From contig CAMBZZ010000013.1 of assembly GCA_945872615.1 (NCBI GenBank), positions 1 through 40,171 on the forward strand: DNA of 40,171 nucleotides. Reading direction: 5' to 3'. A program made the translations under genes and the position numbers. The notes under the pieces were generated by a model. It saw nothing but the letters and a program-made list of their open reading frames with translations. It searched no databases and was not told where the DNA came from. This stretch comes from an uncultured Clostridia bacterium (lineage in GTDB: Bacteria; Bacillota; Clostridia; Christensenellales; UBA3700). Position 1 is the stretch's first letter; each line of letters starts with the position of its first letter. Of the stretch, positions 7,854-15,414 are shown piece by piece.

Positions 7854-9836
7854 TTATGCAAGACTTATTTGTTCGATACGTCCGATTATCTCTTTCATCT
7901 TTGGTCGGCTAGCTATATCGGGATAAGTAGCTATCAATTTTTGAGCGAGTTCTTTGCACTCTTGCAAGGTCTTTGCCGTCACTTTGACAGCGCTCGTTCC
8001 GCTTTGATTGAAACCGAAAAAGTCTCCGTAGCCTCTCAGTTCGGCATCTTTTTCCGCAATAACCAAGCCGTCGTAATTGTCCCTTATGACTGCCAAACGT
8101 TCTTGTTCCTCAGACTTGGAAGTGTGCAAAAAACAATACGATTGCAGACCTGCTCTTCTGCCAACTCTACCTCTCAACTGATGAAGCCCCGCCAAGCCGA
8201 ATCTGTCGCTATTGAGCACGACCATACAGCTTGCTCTCGGGCTATCAACTCCAACTTCGACTATAGTAGTGGCTATGAGCACGTCAATCTCTCCCGCAAC
8301 AAAATCATCCATGATTTTACTTTTTTGTTCTTGTGAAAGTTTACCGTGCAATAGCGCAACTCTGACGCCAGCCAATGCTCCGTCTTTGACTTGTTCGTAT
8401 AGCGTCTTTGCGCCGAAAACAGTCAAGCCGTCGCAGTCTTCGATTGCGGGGCACACGATATAACATTGCTCGCCTTTGGCTACGATTTGGCGGATAAAAG
8501 CGTATAATTTGGTCAATTTTTCATTGCCTATTATATAAGTTTTTGCTCTCTCTTCTTGAGTCTTTCTGCTCTCGAGCGAAGATATTTTTACATCTCCCAA
8601 TACGCTAATGGCAAGCGTCCTAGGTATAGGCGTCGCACTCATCACCAAAGTATCTACGCCCAAAGATTTGGTCTCCAACTTACTTTTTTGTCTGACGCCG
8701 AATTTGTGCAATTCGTCTATCACAATATATCTCAATTTATCAAATGCTACCTTGTCGCCAATGACTGCGTGAGTGCCGATAAGTATATCGATTTTGCCGA
8801 CCGCACACTCTGCCAAAATACGCCTTTTGTCGCTACTGCTAGTTGACGACGTAAGCAACTCTATCCTAATATCGGGGTCGTCTATAAGTCCTATTGCCGT
8901 ATCGTAATGTTGGCGAGCTAGTATCTCGGTCGGCGCCATCATTGCGCACTGAAAACCGCTTTTGACAACGAAGACCATACTCAACAAAGCTACTATCGTC
9001 TTGCCGCTGCCTACGTCTCCCACCAGCATCCTATTGGTCTTTTCGTTACCTCTAAGGTCGCCCACTATCTCTTTTAGTGACCTTTGCTGGCTCTCGGAAA
9101 GGACGTAAGGCAATTTGGCAATATAATCGTCCAATACCGAAAAGGGCGCAGTATAAGGATTTTCCTTACCTCTTGACATACAATCTCTCGTCAAATAATA
9201 CGCCGCCATTTCAAGGGATAGTCTTTCTTTTTGCATGCGATGAGAAGCAACGTATACCTCTTGCATTGTCAACGGAAAATGCAAGCTATACAACGCCTTG
9301 GCATAGTCGGGATAGAGCAAACCGTCAAGCATACTCGACTTATCGCAATTCTCAAGCGCTTGTTTGACCATTCCCTCGTAAGTCTTTTGTCCTATCTTAC
9401 CTTTTAGCGGATAGACTGCAACCACGCCCGTCAATCGGCTTTTGTCGCAGCTTTCAAAACTCGGATTGCTCATATAGAGTTTTCCGTTGTCGCTAGCAAC
9501 CTTTCCCCATACTCTATATCGCTCCCCCTCGACCAAGTTATCTCGCATATAAGGAGCGTTGAACCAAGTTAGTTTCAACTTAGAATTGCTATCATCGACG
9601 ACTGCGGAAAAGACGTTAAAATTCCTATTTTTTCTAAATAATTTGCTGATTGATATAATATTGCCTTCTACCAAGGCGTAACTCCCCACACTCAACGATT
9701 CTATTGGGGTAGATCGGGTCATATCGCAATACGACTTGGGCAAAAAATCTACCATGTCTTGCACGCTGAAAATGCCCAAGTCGTTCAACTTGGACAAAGT
9801 CTTTGCTCCCACGCCTTTGATTTGCGACAATTCCAT
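7854..9836 (-). CDS. recG: ATP-dependent DNA helicase RecG
   Basis: A 660-residue branch-migration helicase that regresses stalled forks and processes Holliday junctions. In order: an N-terminal wedge/OB-fold domain (to about 240), Walker A GDVGSGKT (273-280), the DExH motif as DELH (374-377, where most RecG proteins have DEQH), SATPIPRTLA, and the motif VI region LRGRVGRRAG. The C-terminal GFNQSG block is typical. The ATG at 9836 has no Shine-Dalgarno, but a promoter -10 box ends 6 nt before it, suggesting a leaderless mRNA. A terminator separates it from fakA upstream. Confidence 0.95.
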   Translation of the reverse strand: MELSQIKGVGAKTLSKLNDLGIFSVQDMVDFLPKSYCDMTRSTPIESLSVGSYALVEGNIISISKLFRKNRNFNVFSAVVDDSNSKLKLTWFNAPYMRDNLVEGERYRVWGKVASDNGKLYMSNPSFESCDKSRLTGVVAVYPLKGKIGQKTYEGMVKQALENCDKSSMLDGLLYPDYAKALYSLHFPLTMQEVYVASHRMQKERLSLEMAAYYLTRDCMSRGKENPYTAPFSVLDDYIAKLPYVLSESQQRSLKEIVGDLRGNEKTNRMLVGDVGSGKTIVALLSMVFVVKSGFQCAMMAPTEILARQHYDTAIGLIDDPDIRIELLTSSTSSSDKRRILAECAVGKIDILIGTHAVIGDKVAFDKLRYIVIDELHKFGVRQKSKLETKSLGVDTLVMSATPIPRTLAISVLGDVKISSLESRKTQEERAKTYIIGNEKLTKLYAFIRQIVAKGEQCYIVCPAIEDCDGLTVFGAKTLYEQVKDGALAGVRVALLHGKLSQEQKSKIMDDFVAGEIDVLIATTIVEVGVDSPRASCMVVLNSDRFGLAGLHQLRGRVGRRAGLQSYCFLHTSKSEEQERLAVIRDNYDGLVIAEKDAELRGYGDFFGFNQSGTSAVKVTAKTLQECKELAQKLIATYPDIASRPKMKEIIGRIEQISLA

Positions 9837-9842
9837 AGATTT

Positions 9843-9871
9843 ATTCTACTACTTTTCGGCTGCTATTTCAA
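9843..9871 (-). promoter_or_regulatory. recG promoter giving a predicted leaderless transcript
   Basis: On the minus strand TTGAAA (9866-9871), a 17-bp spacer and TAGAAT (9843-9848) are followed after only 6 nt by the recG ATG, so transcription should begin at or next to the start codon. There is no purine-rich ribosome site before the ATG. Confidence 0.65.
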
Positions 9872-9879
9872 CAAAAAAA

Positions 9880-9899
9880 GAGCAAGTCTTAACTTGCCC
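9880..9899 (-). terminator. fakA transcript terminator
   Basis: An 8-bp stem with one G-U pair and a 4-nt loop (9888-9891) is followed, in the minus direction, by seven T (the A run at 9873-9879). It lies just after the fakA stop and ahead of the recG promoter. Confidence 0.8.
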
Positions 9900-9907
9900 T
9901 ATACATA

Positions 9908-11536
9908 TTATTCTATTGCTATAAAGTAATGATAGTGCGGTTGTCCGCCGTAGTAACATTCGACTTCGCAATCCTCGAATTTTTCTTGTATCTCTTCTTT
10001 TAGCTCTTCGGCTTGCTCTTTGTCAACTCCCTCGCCGTAGTACAAAGTGATAATCTCGCTGTCCTCATCGGCAAGTTTGTCTACCAAAGTCATCGCCGTA
10101 TCTTTTACGCTATCCGACTTGGCAATAATCTTTTTGCCGTCAAGACCTATGATGTCGCCTTCTTGAATATCGAATCCGTCAAGTTGCGTCGTCCTTACAG
10201 CCGTGGTAACTTGCGCGCATTTCATATCCCTAAACGCCTTCTTCATCTCCTTTTCGTTGCCTTTAATATCTATCTCGGGGTCGAATACCAATGCGGCGCT
10301 AAGTCCTTGCGCAACCTCCTTGGTAGGTATTACGACACACTTCTTAGAAGTGAGTTCGCACGCCTTTTCGGCAGCTAGAATGATATTGCTGTTGTTAGGC
10401 AAAATTATGACGTTGTCGGAGTTGATTTTTTCGATAGCGTTGAGTATATCTTCTACGCTCGGATTCATCGTTTGACCGCCCTCGATGACTTCGTCCACGT
10501 ACATATCCTTGAAAAGTTTGCTCAGTCCGTCGCCTGCGCAAATAGCCATCATAGCGATAGGCTTTTTGTTGGCTTGACGTTGCTTTTGCAATTCTCTGTT
10601 TTGCTCAAGCATATTTTCTATCTTAACCTTGTCCAATTCTCCGAGTTGCAAAGCCCAATACAAAGCCCTATTCGGTTGGTTGGTGTGAACGTGCACTTTG
10701 ATAAGGTGTGTATCACCTATAGCAATAACACAATCACCTATGGTCATAAGTTTGTCACGCAATTTTTCTACGTCTTCTTCGGTAACGTGCTTCTTGATAT
10801 TGATGACAAAGTACTCGGTACAATATGCGAATTTGATATTGTCAAGGTCGTGTTCGTCGTCGCCGAAAGCGTCTAGTATAGGCGCCGGAGTTGCCGTCAT
10901 GTCGTCTACCTGTTCGGCAATCTCTTCGCCCTTGAGCACTTTGAGATAACCCTCCAATACGGTAATCAATCCTCTGCCGCCCGCGTCTACTACGCCCGCT
11001 TTTTTGAGTACCGGCAACATATCCGGGGTCTTTTGAAGTATCTCTTCTCCTTTGGCAATAATCTGTTCGAAGAAAGTGATAAAAGAAGAATTTTTGTTTG
11101 CAATACCCATAGCGTTTTCGGCAATAAACCTAATTACCGTCAAAATCGTGCCTTCTTTAGGTTTGGTGACGGCGCTATAAGCCACTTCTCTTGCGCATAT
11201 AAATGCTTTGGCAAAAGCTTTGGTATTGACTTGTTTTTCATCGGAAAGCGTCTTACACATTCCTTTGACGATTTGGGACAAAATAACGCCCGAATTGCCA
11301 CGTGCTCCCTTGAGCGCGCCTCTGGCAAACGCATTGAAAAGGTCGCTTGGCTCGTCAATTACCACATTTTGAATTTCTTTGACGGCAGACGCCATAGTCA
11401 TCGACATATTGGTGCCCGTATCTCCGTCAGGAACAGGAAAAACGTTTAAAGAATCTATCATTGCTTTGTTGGCGCTGAGGTTTTTGAAACCACCCTCAAA
11501 CATCTCCGTCAACTTAGCGACATCCAAAATTTTCAT
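9908..11536 (-). CDS. fakA: Fatty acid kinase catalytic subunit FakA (DAK2/DegV-like, YloV)
   Basis: A 542-residue protein with the DhaL/DAK2 nucleotide-binding domain at its N-terminus. The metal-binding aspartates are in FPVPDGDTGTNM (about 34-45), and GARGNSGVILSQ follows. A middle region and a DegV-like C-terminal domain complete the YloV family architecture. FakA phosphorylates fatty acids presented by a FakB (DegV) partner so that exogenous lipids can enter phospholipid synthesis; no fakB is in this window. GGAGAT before the ATG supports the start. It follows the asp23-like gene after 9 nt, as in other Bacillota. Confidence 0.9.
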   Translation of the reverse strand: MKILDVAKLTEMFEGGFKNLSANKAMIDSLNVFPVPDGDTGTNMSMTMASAVKEIQNVVIDEPSDLFNAFARGALKGARGNSGVILSQIVKGMCKTLSDEKQVNTKAFAKAFICAREVAYSAVTKPKEGTILTVIRFIAENAMGIANKNSSFITFFEQIIAKGEEILQKTPDMLPVLKKAGVVDAGGRGLITVLEGYLKVLKGEEIAEQVDDMTATPAPILDAFGDDEHDLDNIKFAYCTEYFVINIKKHVTEEDVEKLRDKLMTIGDCVIAIGDTHLIKVHVHTNQPNRALYWALQLGELDKVKIENMLEQNRELQKQRQANKKPIAMMAICAGDGLSKLFKDMYVDEVIEGGQTMNPSVEDILNAIEKINSDNVIILPNNSNIILAAEKACELTSKKCVVIPTKEVAQGLSAALVFDPEIDIKGNEKEMKKAFRDMKCAQVTTAVRTTQLDGFDIQEGDIIGLDGKKIIAKSDSVKDTAMTLVDKLADEDSEIITLYYGEGVDKEQAEELKEEIQEKFEDCEVECYYGGQPHYHYFIAIE

Positions 11537-11545
11537 ATATCTCCA

Positions 11546-11896
11546 CTATACCTTGACTCCGACCACGTTGACAACGACGCTCTCTACACGCATACCCGTG
11601 TAAGCCTCTACGTTGTATTTGACGGTCTCTTTGATAGAGTCGGTGACTGCCGTTATGTTGACCCCTGCGCCAAGCACAACGAACATCTCAATGTTTATTT
11701 TGTTTTTGACTGTGGTAACCTTGACGCCTTTGCCTGCAATTTGTTTGTTAAAAAGCGATTTGATGCTGTCGGTCAAAGTCCTCGATACCAAGTCCATGAC
11801 GCCATAGCAATCCATACAAGCATTGGACGCTGTCATGGCAATGGCAGAGTCGGTGATAACAATCTTTCCGTAATAATTAGAAGTCGTCACAGCCAT
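11546..11896 (-). CDS. Asp23/Gls24 family envelope-stress protein (YloU-like)
   Basis: A 116-residue protein of the Asp23/Gls24 family (DUF322), small cytoplasmic proteins linked to the cell envelope and co-inherited with fakA. Visible family features are the GKIVITDSAIAM start, the VTTVKNKINIEMFVVLGAGVNI core, and a C-terminal MRVESVVVNVVGVKV strand-rich end. The exact role is unknown. The ATG at 11896 lacks a Shine-Dalgarno, and a promoter -10 box ends 6 nt upstream, so the asp23-fakA mRNA is probably leaderless. Confidence 0.88.
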   Translation of the reverse strand: MAVTTSNYYGKIVITDSAIAMTASNACMDCYGVMDLVSRTLTDSIKSLFNKQIAGKGVKVTTVKNKINIEMFVVLGAGVNITAVTDSIKETVKYNVEAYTGMRVESVVVNVVGVKV

Positions 11897-11902
11897 AGTT
11901 AC

Positions 11903-11931
11903 ATTTTACACTTATGAGTGCTTATTTGCAA
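11903..11931 (-). promoter_or_regulatory. asp23-fakA promoter giving a predicted leaderless transcript
   Basis: On the minus strand TTGCAA (11926-11931), a 17-bp spacer and TAAAAT (11903-11908) lie 6 nt before the ATG. The expected start site coincides with the ATG. The arrangement is the same as at recG. Confidence 0.65.
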
Positions 11932-12011
11932 GCATTTTGGATAATTTACCGCTTTGTATTATTATTTTATCTATATTTAGCAAAAAAAATTAAAAATTCG
12001 TTCAATTTTTC

Positions 12012-12040
12012 TTGCGTTATTTTTTGGTTAATGATAAGAT
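12012..12040 (+). promoter_or_regulatory. rpmB promoter
   Basis: TTGCGT (12012-12017), a 17-bp spacer and TAAGAT (12035-12040) lie about 35 bp before the rpmB ATG. Unlike the divergent asp23 promoter, this one leaves room for a normal leader with AGGAGG. Confidence 0.5.
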
Positions 12041-12075
12041 TACTATTGCAAGATTTCCAGCAGGAGGTATAGTAT

Positions 12076-12267
12076 ATGTCAAAAGTATGTGCAATTTGCG
12101 GAAAAGGACAACAAACAGGCAACCTCGTTAGCCACTCCAACCGTAAAAGCAGAACAGCGTGGAAAGCCAACGTTCAAAAGGTAAAAGTTGTCAAAGAAAA
12201 CGGCGCTACCGAGAGTATGTACGTCTGCACAAGATGTTTGCGTAGCGGCAACGTTGAGCGCGCTTAA
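12076..12267 (+). CDS. rpmB: Large-subunit ribosomal protein bL28
   Basis: A 63-residue basic protein of the bL28 family, part of the 50S subunit. It is a zinc-type variant: CAIC near the N-terminus and CTRC near the C-terminus provide the two cysteine pairs. A strong AGGAGG precedes the ATG by about 8 nt. It is transcribed opposite to its neighbours, which is the conserved arrangement next to asp23/fakA in Bacillota, and it ends in its own terminator. Confidence 0.96.
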   Translation: MSKVCAICGKGQQTGNLVSHSNRKSRTAWKANVQKVKVVKENGATESMYVCTRCLRSGNVERA

Positions 12268-12285
12268 TTATTCTGCACAATCAAG

Positions 12286-12309
12286 GACGCCTTTGAGGCG
12301 TCTTTTTTT
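12286..12309 (+). terminator. rpmB terminator
   Basis: A stem GACGCC/GGCGTC with loop TTTGA is followed by seven T. It begins 18 nt after the rpmB stop codon and is a textbook intrinsic terminator. Confidence 0.92.
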
Positions 12310-12411
12310 ATTCTCTTCAAGCCGTATGATTTCTCATTAGCTTATTTGCAAAAAAACAGGGGCAAAACGGGCGTTTTCGTCAAGAAAATTCAACAAGAAA
12401 AGAATAATGTC

Positions 12412-12669
12412 TAACTCACTACACCTTGCATTGCAAGGAATCGAGCTTTTTGAGTTATACTATATTGTTTGCGTTGCAAACAACGATATTTTTGTCTTTT
12501 AGACAAAAGCGATATTTCGGCTTTTAGCCGAAGTGATATTATATTTGCCTAAACTTTCCCGATAGGGAAAATATGGCTTTGCTTCAATCAAAATATCGCG
12601 CTGAAGGCATATCGCTTGACGCAAGGCAAATATAGTTGCGGCGTAGCGATAAATCACTATCGCTACGCC
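12412..12669. repeat. Array of short perfect hairpins spaced by GATAT-like linkers
   Basis: This gene-free stretch is built from consecutive small palindromes. Visible stems are: an outer TAACTCA/TGAGTTA (12412-12457) around CCTTGC/GCAAGG (12424-12438); an 8-bp stem at 12465-12483 (loop GTT); an 8-bp stem at 12490-12508 (loop TTT); a 7-bp stem at 12516-12532 (loop TTT); a 6-bp stem at 12555-12570 (loop GATA); and an 11-bp stem at 12640-12669. An 11-bp inverted repeat (12540-12550 with 12624-12634) encloses one part. GATATT follows several stems, and AATATCGC appears reversed further on. No stem sequence is shared, so this is not a CRISPR. It may be a short non-autonomous palindromic element; the function is unknown. 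Confidence 0.75.
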
Positions 12670-12670
12670 A

Positions 12671-12781
12671 CTAAACTCCCCCGTCTTTTTCTTTTTTACG
12701 CGACGCCGTTATCTTATAAGGCATCTCTTTGGCACTATCAATCGCAACAGCCTTTTGACCATCTTTGGCGGATTGATACAT
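12671..12781 (-). CDS. Possible 36-residue small protein beside the hairpin array
   Basis: The open frame begins MYQSAKDGQKAVAIDSAKEM and ends in a lysine-rich tail; its stop is 1 nt from the edge of the largest hairpin. Composition looks protein-like, but no family is recognised. Its ATG at 12781 has a poor ribosome site. A strong GGAGG (12800-12804) instead serves an ATG at 12792 in a different frame that encodes only 27 residues. A one-base indel would join the good start to the protein-like frame, so this may be a slightly damaged gene. It lies 56 nt downstream of rpe on the same strand. Confidence 0.3.
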   Translation of the reverse strand: MYQSAKDGQKAVAIDSAKEMPYKITASRKKEKDGGV

Positions 12782-12837
12782 AATATTCTCATAAGCACAC
12801 CTCCATTGTACAAGGTATGCACGCCATTAAATTTTGG

Positions 12838-13488
12838 TTAATGCAGACAGTTTTTAATATCTCTGACCGCTTGCGCAGGGTCGGGCGCACCAAATACGCT
12901 ACTACCGGCAACCACTACGTCAACGCCTCTTTCCACCATTTCTTTGACGTTGGACACGGTAACTCCGCCGTCAAGTTCTATCAAAAACTTACCGTTAGAA
13001 ATTTCTTTGAGTTTGTTAATTTTGTCAAGCACGCTCGTGATAAACTTTTGACCGCCAAACCCGGGAAAAACTCCCATAAGCATAACGACGTCAACCTTAT
13101 GGGCGTACGGTATTATCGTATCCACCTCAACGTCGGGATTGAGCACGAGACCTGCCTTTTTGCCTTGTGCTCGTATGTAATCGAGCGTTTCGCCCACCTT
13201 GGCACAAGTCTCGGCGTGGAAAGTCACGACGTCGGCACCCGCTTCGATAAATCTAGGAATATAAGTCTCGGGGCTGTCTATCATCAGATGAACGTCCAAC
13301 GTCATATCGGTCTCTTTTCTAAGTGCCTTGACCATCGGCATTCCAAAAGTGATATTGGGCACAAACTTGCCGTCCATGACGTCGCAATGCACCCAATCGG
13401 CGCCCCATTTTTTTAGATTCTTTACGGCTTCGCCCATATAGGCAAAGTCTGCCGACAAAATCGACGGCGCAACGAGTATCTCAGTCAT
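12838..13488 (-). CDS. rpe: Ribulose-phosphate 3-epimerase
   Basis: A 216-residue TIM-barrel enzyme interconverting ribulose 5-phosphate and xylulose 5-phosphate in the pentose phosphate pathway. Family features are the start VAPSILSADFA, the WVHCDVMDGKFVPNIT block (metal-binding His and Asp), LDVHLMI, the MGVFPGFGGQKFI motif and the C-terminal DGGV phosphate-binding region. It overlaps the end of rsgA by 8 nt, so the two are translationally coupled. It is the last recognised gene of the long yicC-to-rpe operon. The thiN gene that often follows in other Bacillota is not here. Confidence 0.96.
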   Translation of the reverse strand: MTEILVAPSILSADFAYMGEAVKNLKKWGADWVHCDVMDGKFVPNITFGMPMVKALRKETDMTLDVHLMIDSPETYIPRFIEAGADVVTFHAETCAKVGETLDYIRAQGKKAGLVLNPDVEVDTIIPYAHKVDVVMLMGVFPGFGGQKFITSVLDKINKLKEISNGKFLIELDGGVTVSNVKEMVERGVDVVVAGSSVFGAPDPAQAVRDIKNCLH

Positions 13489-14380
13489 ATCTTTTTTCCC
13501 ATCTCCTTTTTAGGTCTTTGTACAATCTAATATATCTCTCGTATCTTTCTTTTGACAATTTGCCTTGTTCTACGGCGGTCTTTACGCCGCATACCTCTTC
13601 GTCGCTGTGCGTGCAACTTCTAAACTTGCAATGAACGGCAAACTCGTCGAAGTCGGTATAGTATCGGTGCAACGACGTCGGGTCTACAAGCGGCATCTCC
13701 AACATGCTAAAGCCGCAAGTATCGGCAATTTTCGTGCCGTCGTCAAGCTCGATAATCTCTACGTGGCGAGTAGTGTTTTTGCCTCTCTCTCCCTTCTTGG
13801 AGAGGTCTCCTACTTTCATCTTTTGATGACCGCAGATAGTGTTGACAAGCGACGACTTGCCTACCGCCGACTGTCCCGCAAGGCATACGTATCGACCTCT
13901 TATCTTGTCCATAAGCGTGTCTATGCCTTGTCCTGTCTGCGTACTGATAATGATAATGTCAGCCATATCTTCGTAGTCTCGGACAACCTGTTGCAGTACG
14001 TCCTCCGCGCCATCGAGGTCTGCTTTGTTTACGCATATTATCGGGTCAACGCCTTGTTCCGTCGCGCCTATGATTAGTTTGTCCACCAACAGCATATCAG
14101 GCTTAGGCACGGGCGCCAGCACAATGACGATAGCCTCTATATTGCTGATATAAGGTCTGACAAGCATACTCTTACGAGGCAATACATCTTCGATTATTCC
14201 CTCTTTATCCGCCACCACCGACACCGTATCGCCGATATATATTTCTCCGTTTCGCTTGAGTTTTCCTCTTGCAAAGCACTTGAATATCTCGCCTTGATCC
14301 GTCTTGACGGTATATATGCCGCCCATTCCTTTGACGACTTGTCCTACAACCTTCTTTTTGATATTACACCTCACCTGCAA
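13481..14380 (-). CDS. rsgA: Ribosome small subunit GTPase RsgA (non-ATG start)
   Basis: A 299-residue circularly permuted GTPase that helps mature the 30S subunit. An N-terminal OB fold (to about 70) is followed by the permuted G-motifs: NKAD (G4), then AGQSAVGKSSL (G1), and DTCGF (G3). The C-terminal zinc knuckle is CKFRSCTHSDEEVC. No ATG lies in a suitable place: the frame can begin at TTG (14380) or GTG (14374), both inside the last codons of rlmN, giving a 17- or 11-nt overlap. An AGGTGAGGTG run lies at the same place. In many relatives prpC and prkC sit between rlmN and rsgA; here the genes overlap directly. Confidence 0.94.
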   Translation of the reverse strand: MQVRCNIKKKVVGQVVKGMGGIYTVKTDQGEIFKCFARGKLKRNGEIYIGDTVSVVADKEGIIEDVLPRKSMLVRPYISNIEAIVIVLAPVPKPDMLLVDKLIIGATEQGVDPIICVNKADLDGAEDVLQQVVRDYEDMADIIIISTQTGQGIDTLMDKIRGRYVCLAGQSAVGKSSLVNTICGHQKMKVGDLSKKGERGKNTTRHVEIIELDDGTKIADTCGFSMLEMPLVDPTSLHRYYTDFDEFAVHCKFRSCTHSDEEVCGVKTAVEQGKLSKERYERYIRLYKDLKRRWEKRYD

Positions 14381-15404
14381 TATATTTTCTTCTGAGCTGT
14401 CCGCACGCTCCGTCTATATCTCCGCCCATACTTCTGCGAAGGGTACAACTGACGCCGTTTCTCTCTAGCCTTTGCTTAAATTCCTTTATTTTTGCGTCAT
14501 CCGAGCCCTTTAGACCCTTTTCTTTGACGTAATTAAGCCTAATAAGATTGATATGACACGGCAGTCCCTTGACAAGTCGAGACAACTCGTCTGCACACTC
14601 CACGCTATCGTTGAGACCGCCGACCATGGAATATTCAAATATTATTCTCCTACCGCTCTTATCAAAATAATATCTCACGGCTTGCATAATGTCCTTGACG
14701 CCGTATTTGTTGGCAATAGGCATAATCTTTTTTCTAATTTCGTCGTTGGGCGCGTGAAGGGATATAGTCAAGGTGATGCCGTAATCTTCGTCTGCAAGTC
14801 GCTTGATTTTGTCGCACAAACCGCACGTCGAGAGAGATATGTTTCTTCTCGATATATTCAATCCCTTTTCATCACTCACCAACCTCAAAAACTTGGTGGT
14901 ATCGTCGTAGTTGTCCAACGGCTCGCCGCTGCCCATAAGCACGATATTGGTGATTGCTCTCCTGTCGTCCGACTTGTTGTCGCGATTGACAGCCACCACT
15001 TGGGACAGTATCTCTCCCGCAGTCAGGTTGCGCACCAAGCCGTTTAGTCCCGAAGCGCAAAAGGCGCAATTCATTCTACAGCCCACTTGCGTGGAAACGC
15101 ATATCGTGTTACCGTACTTGTATTTCATCAACACGCCCTCTATGACGTTGTTGTCCCACAACTTAAAAATATACTTTTTGGTGCCGTCTAACTTAGACTC
15201 GACGCAATGCACGATTTCCACGCCTTGCGCCGTATAGCCCTCGTTTTGCAGATAATTTATCAAAGACTTAGGCAAGTTGATTTCATCGAGTTTTGCGCCC
15301 CTATAAAGCCCGTCAAACAGCTGGGTAGCCCGATAACCTGCTTCACCCGATTGCGATACTATATTCTTGATTTCTTCAAAGGTATAGTCGAGCAATATCT
15401 TCAT
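14364..15404 (-). CDS. rlmN: Dual-specificity 23S rRNA/tRNA adenine-C2 methyltransferase
   Basis: A 346-residue radical-SAM enzyme methylating C2 of A2503 in 23S rRNA and A37 in tRNAs. The 4Fe-4S cysteines are C109, C113 and C116 (CRMNCAFC). GSGEPLDNYD and the C-terminal RRSMGGDIDGACGQL block with the methyl-carrying cysteine are present. The start is ATG 15404, where family similarity begins; the frame stays open back into rsmB to 15539, but those residues are only rsmB read in another frame. It follows rsmB after 10 nt. Confidence 0.95.
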   Translation of the reverse strand: MKILLDYTFEEIKNIVSQSGEAGYRATQLFDGLYRGAKLDEINLPKSLINYLQNEGYTAQGVEIVHCVESKLDGTKKYIFKLWDNNVIEGVLMKYKYGNTICVSTQVGCRMNCAFCASGLNGLVRNLTAGEILSQVVAVNRDNKSDDRRAITNIVLMGSGEPLDNYDDTTKFLRLVSDEKGLNISRRNISLSTCGLCDKIKRLADEDYGITLTISLHAPNDEIRKKIMPIANKYGVKDIMQAVRYYFDKSGRRIIFEYSMVGGLNDSVECADELSRLVKGLPCHINLIRLNYVKEKGLKGSDDAKIKEFKQRLERNGVSCTLRRSMGGDIDGACGQLRRKYIAGEV

Positions 15405-15414
15405 ATCTTTTGCT

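Noticed and set aside
12356..12380. Extra terminator after rpe at AAAACGGGCGTTTT
   Set aside because: The stem is short with a tight loop, lies far from rpe, and the T run is displaced; not convincing.
12412..12669. CRISPR-like look of the repeated stems
   Set aside because: Stems and spacers differ in length and sequence and no direct repeat recurs; no cas gene is in the window.
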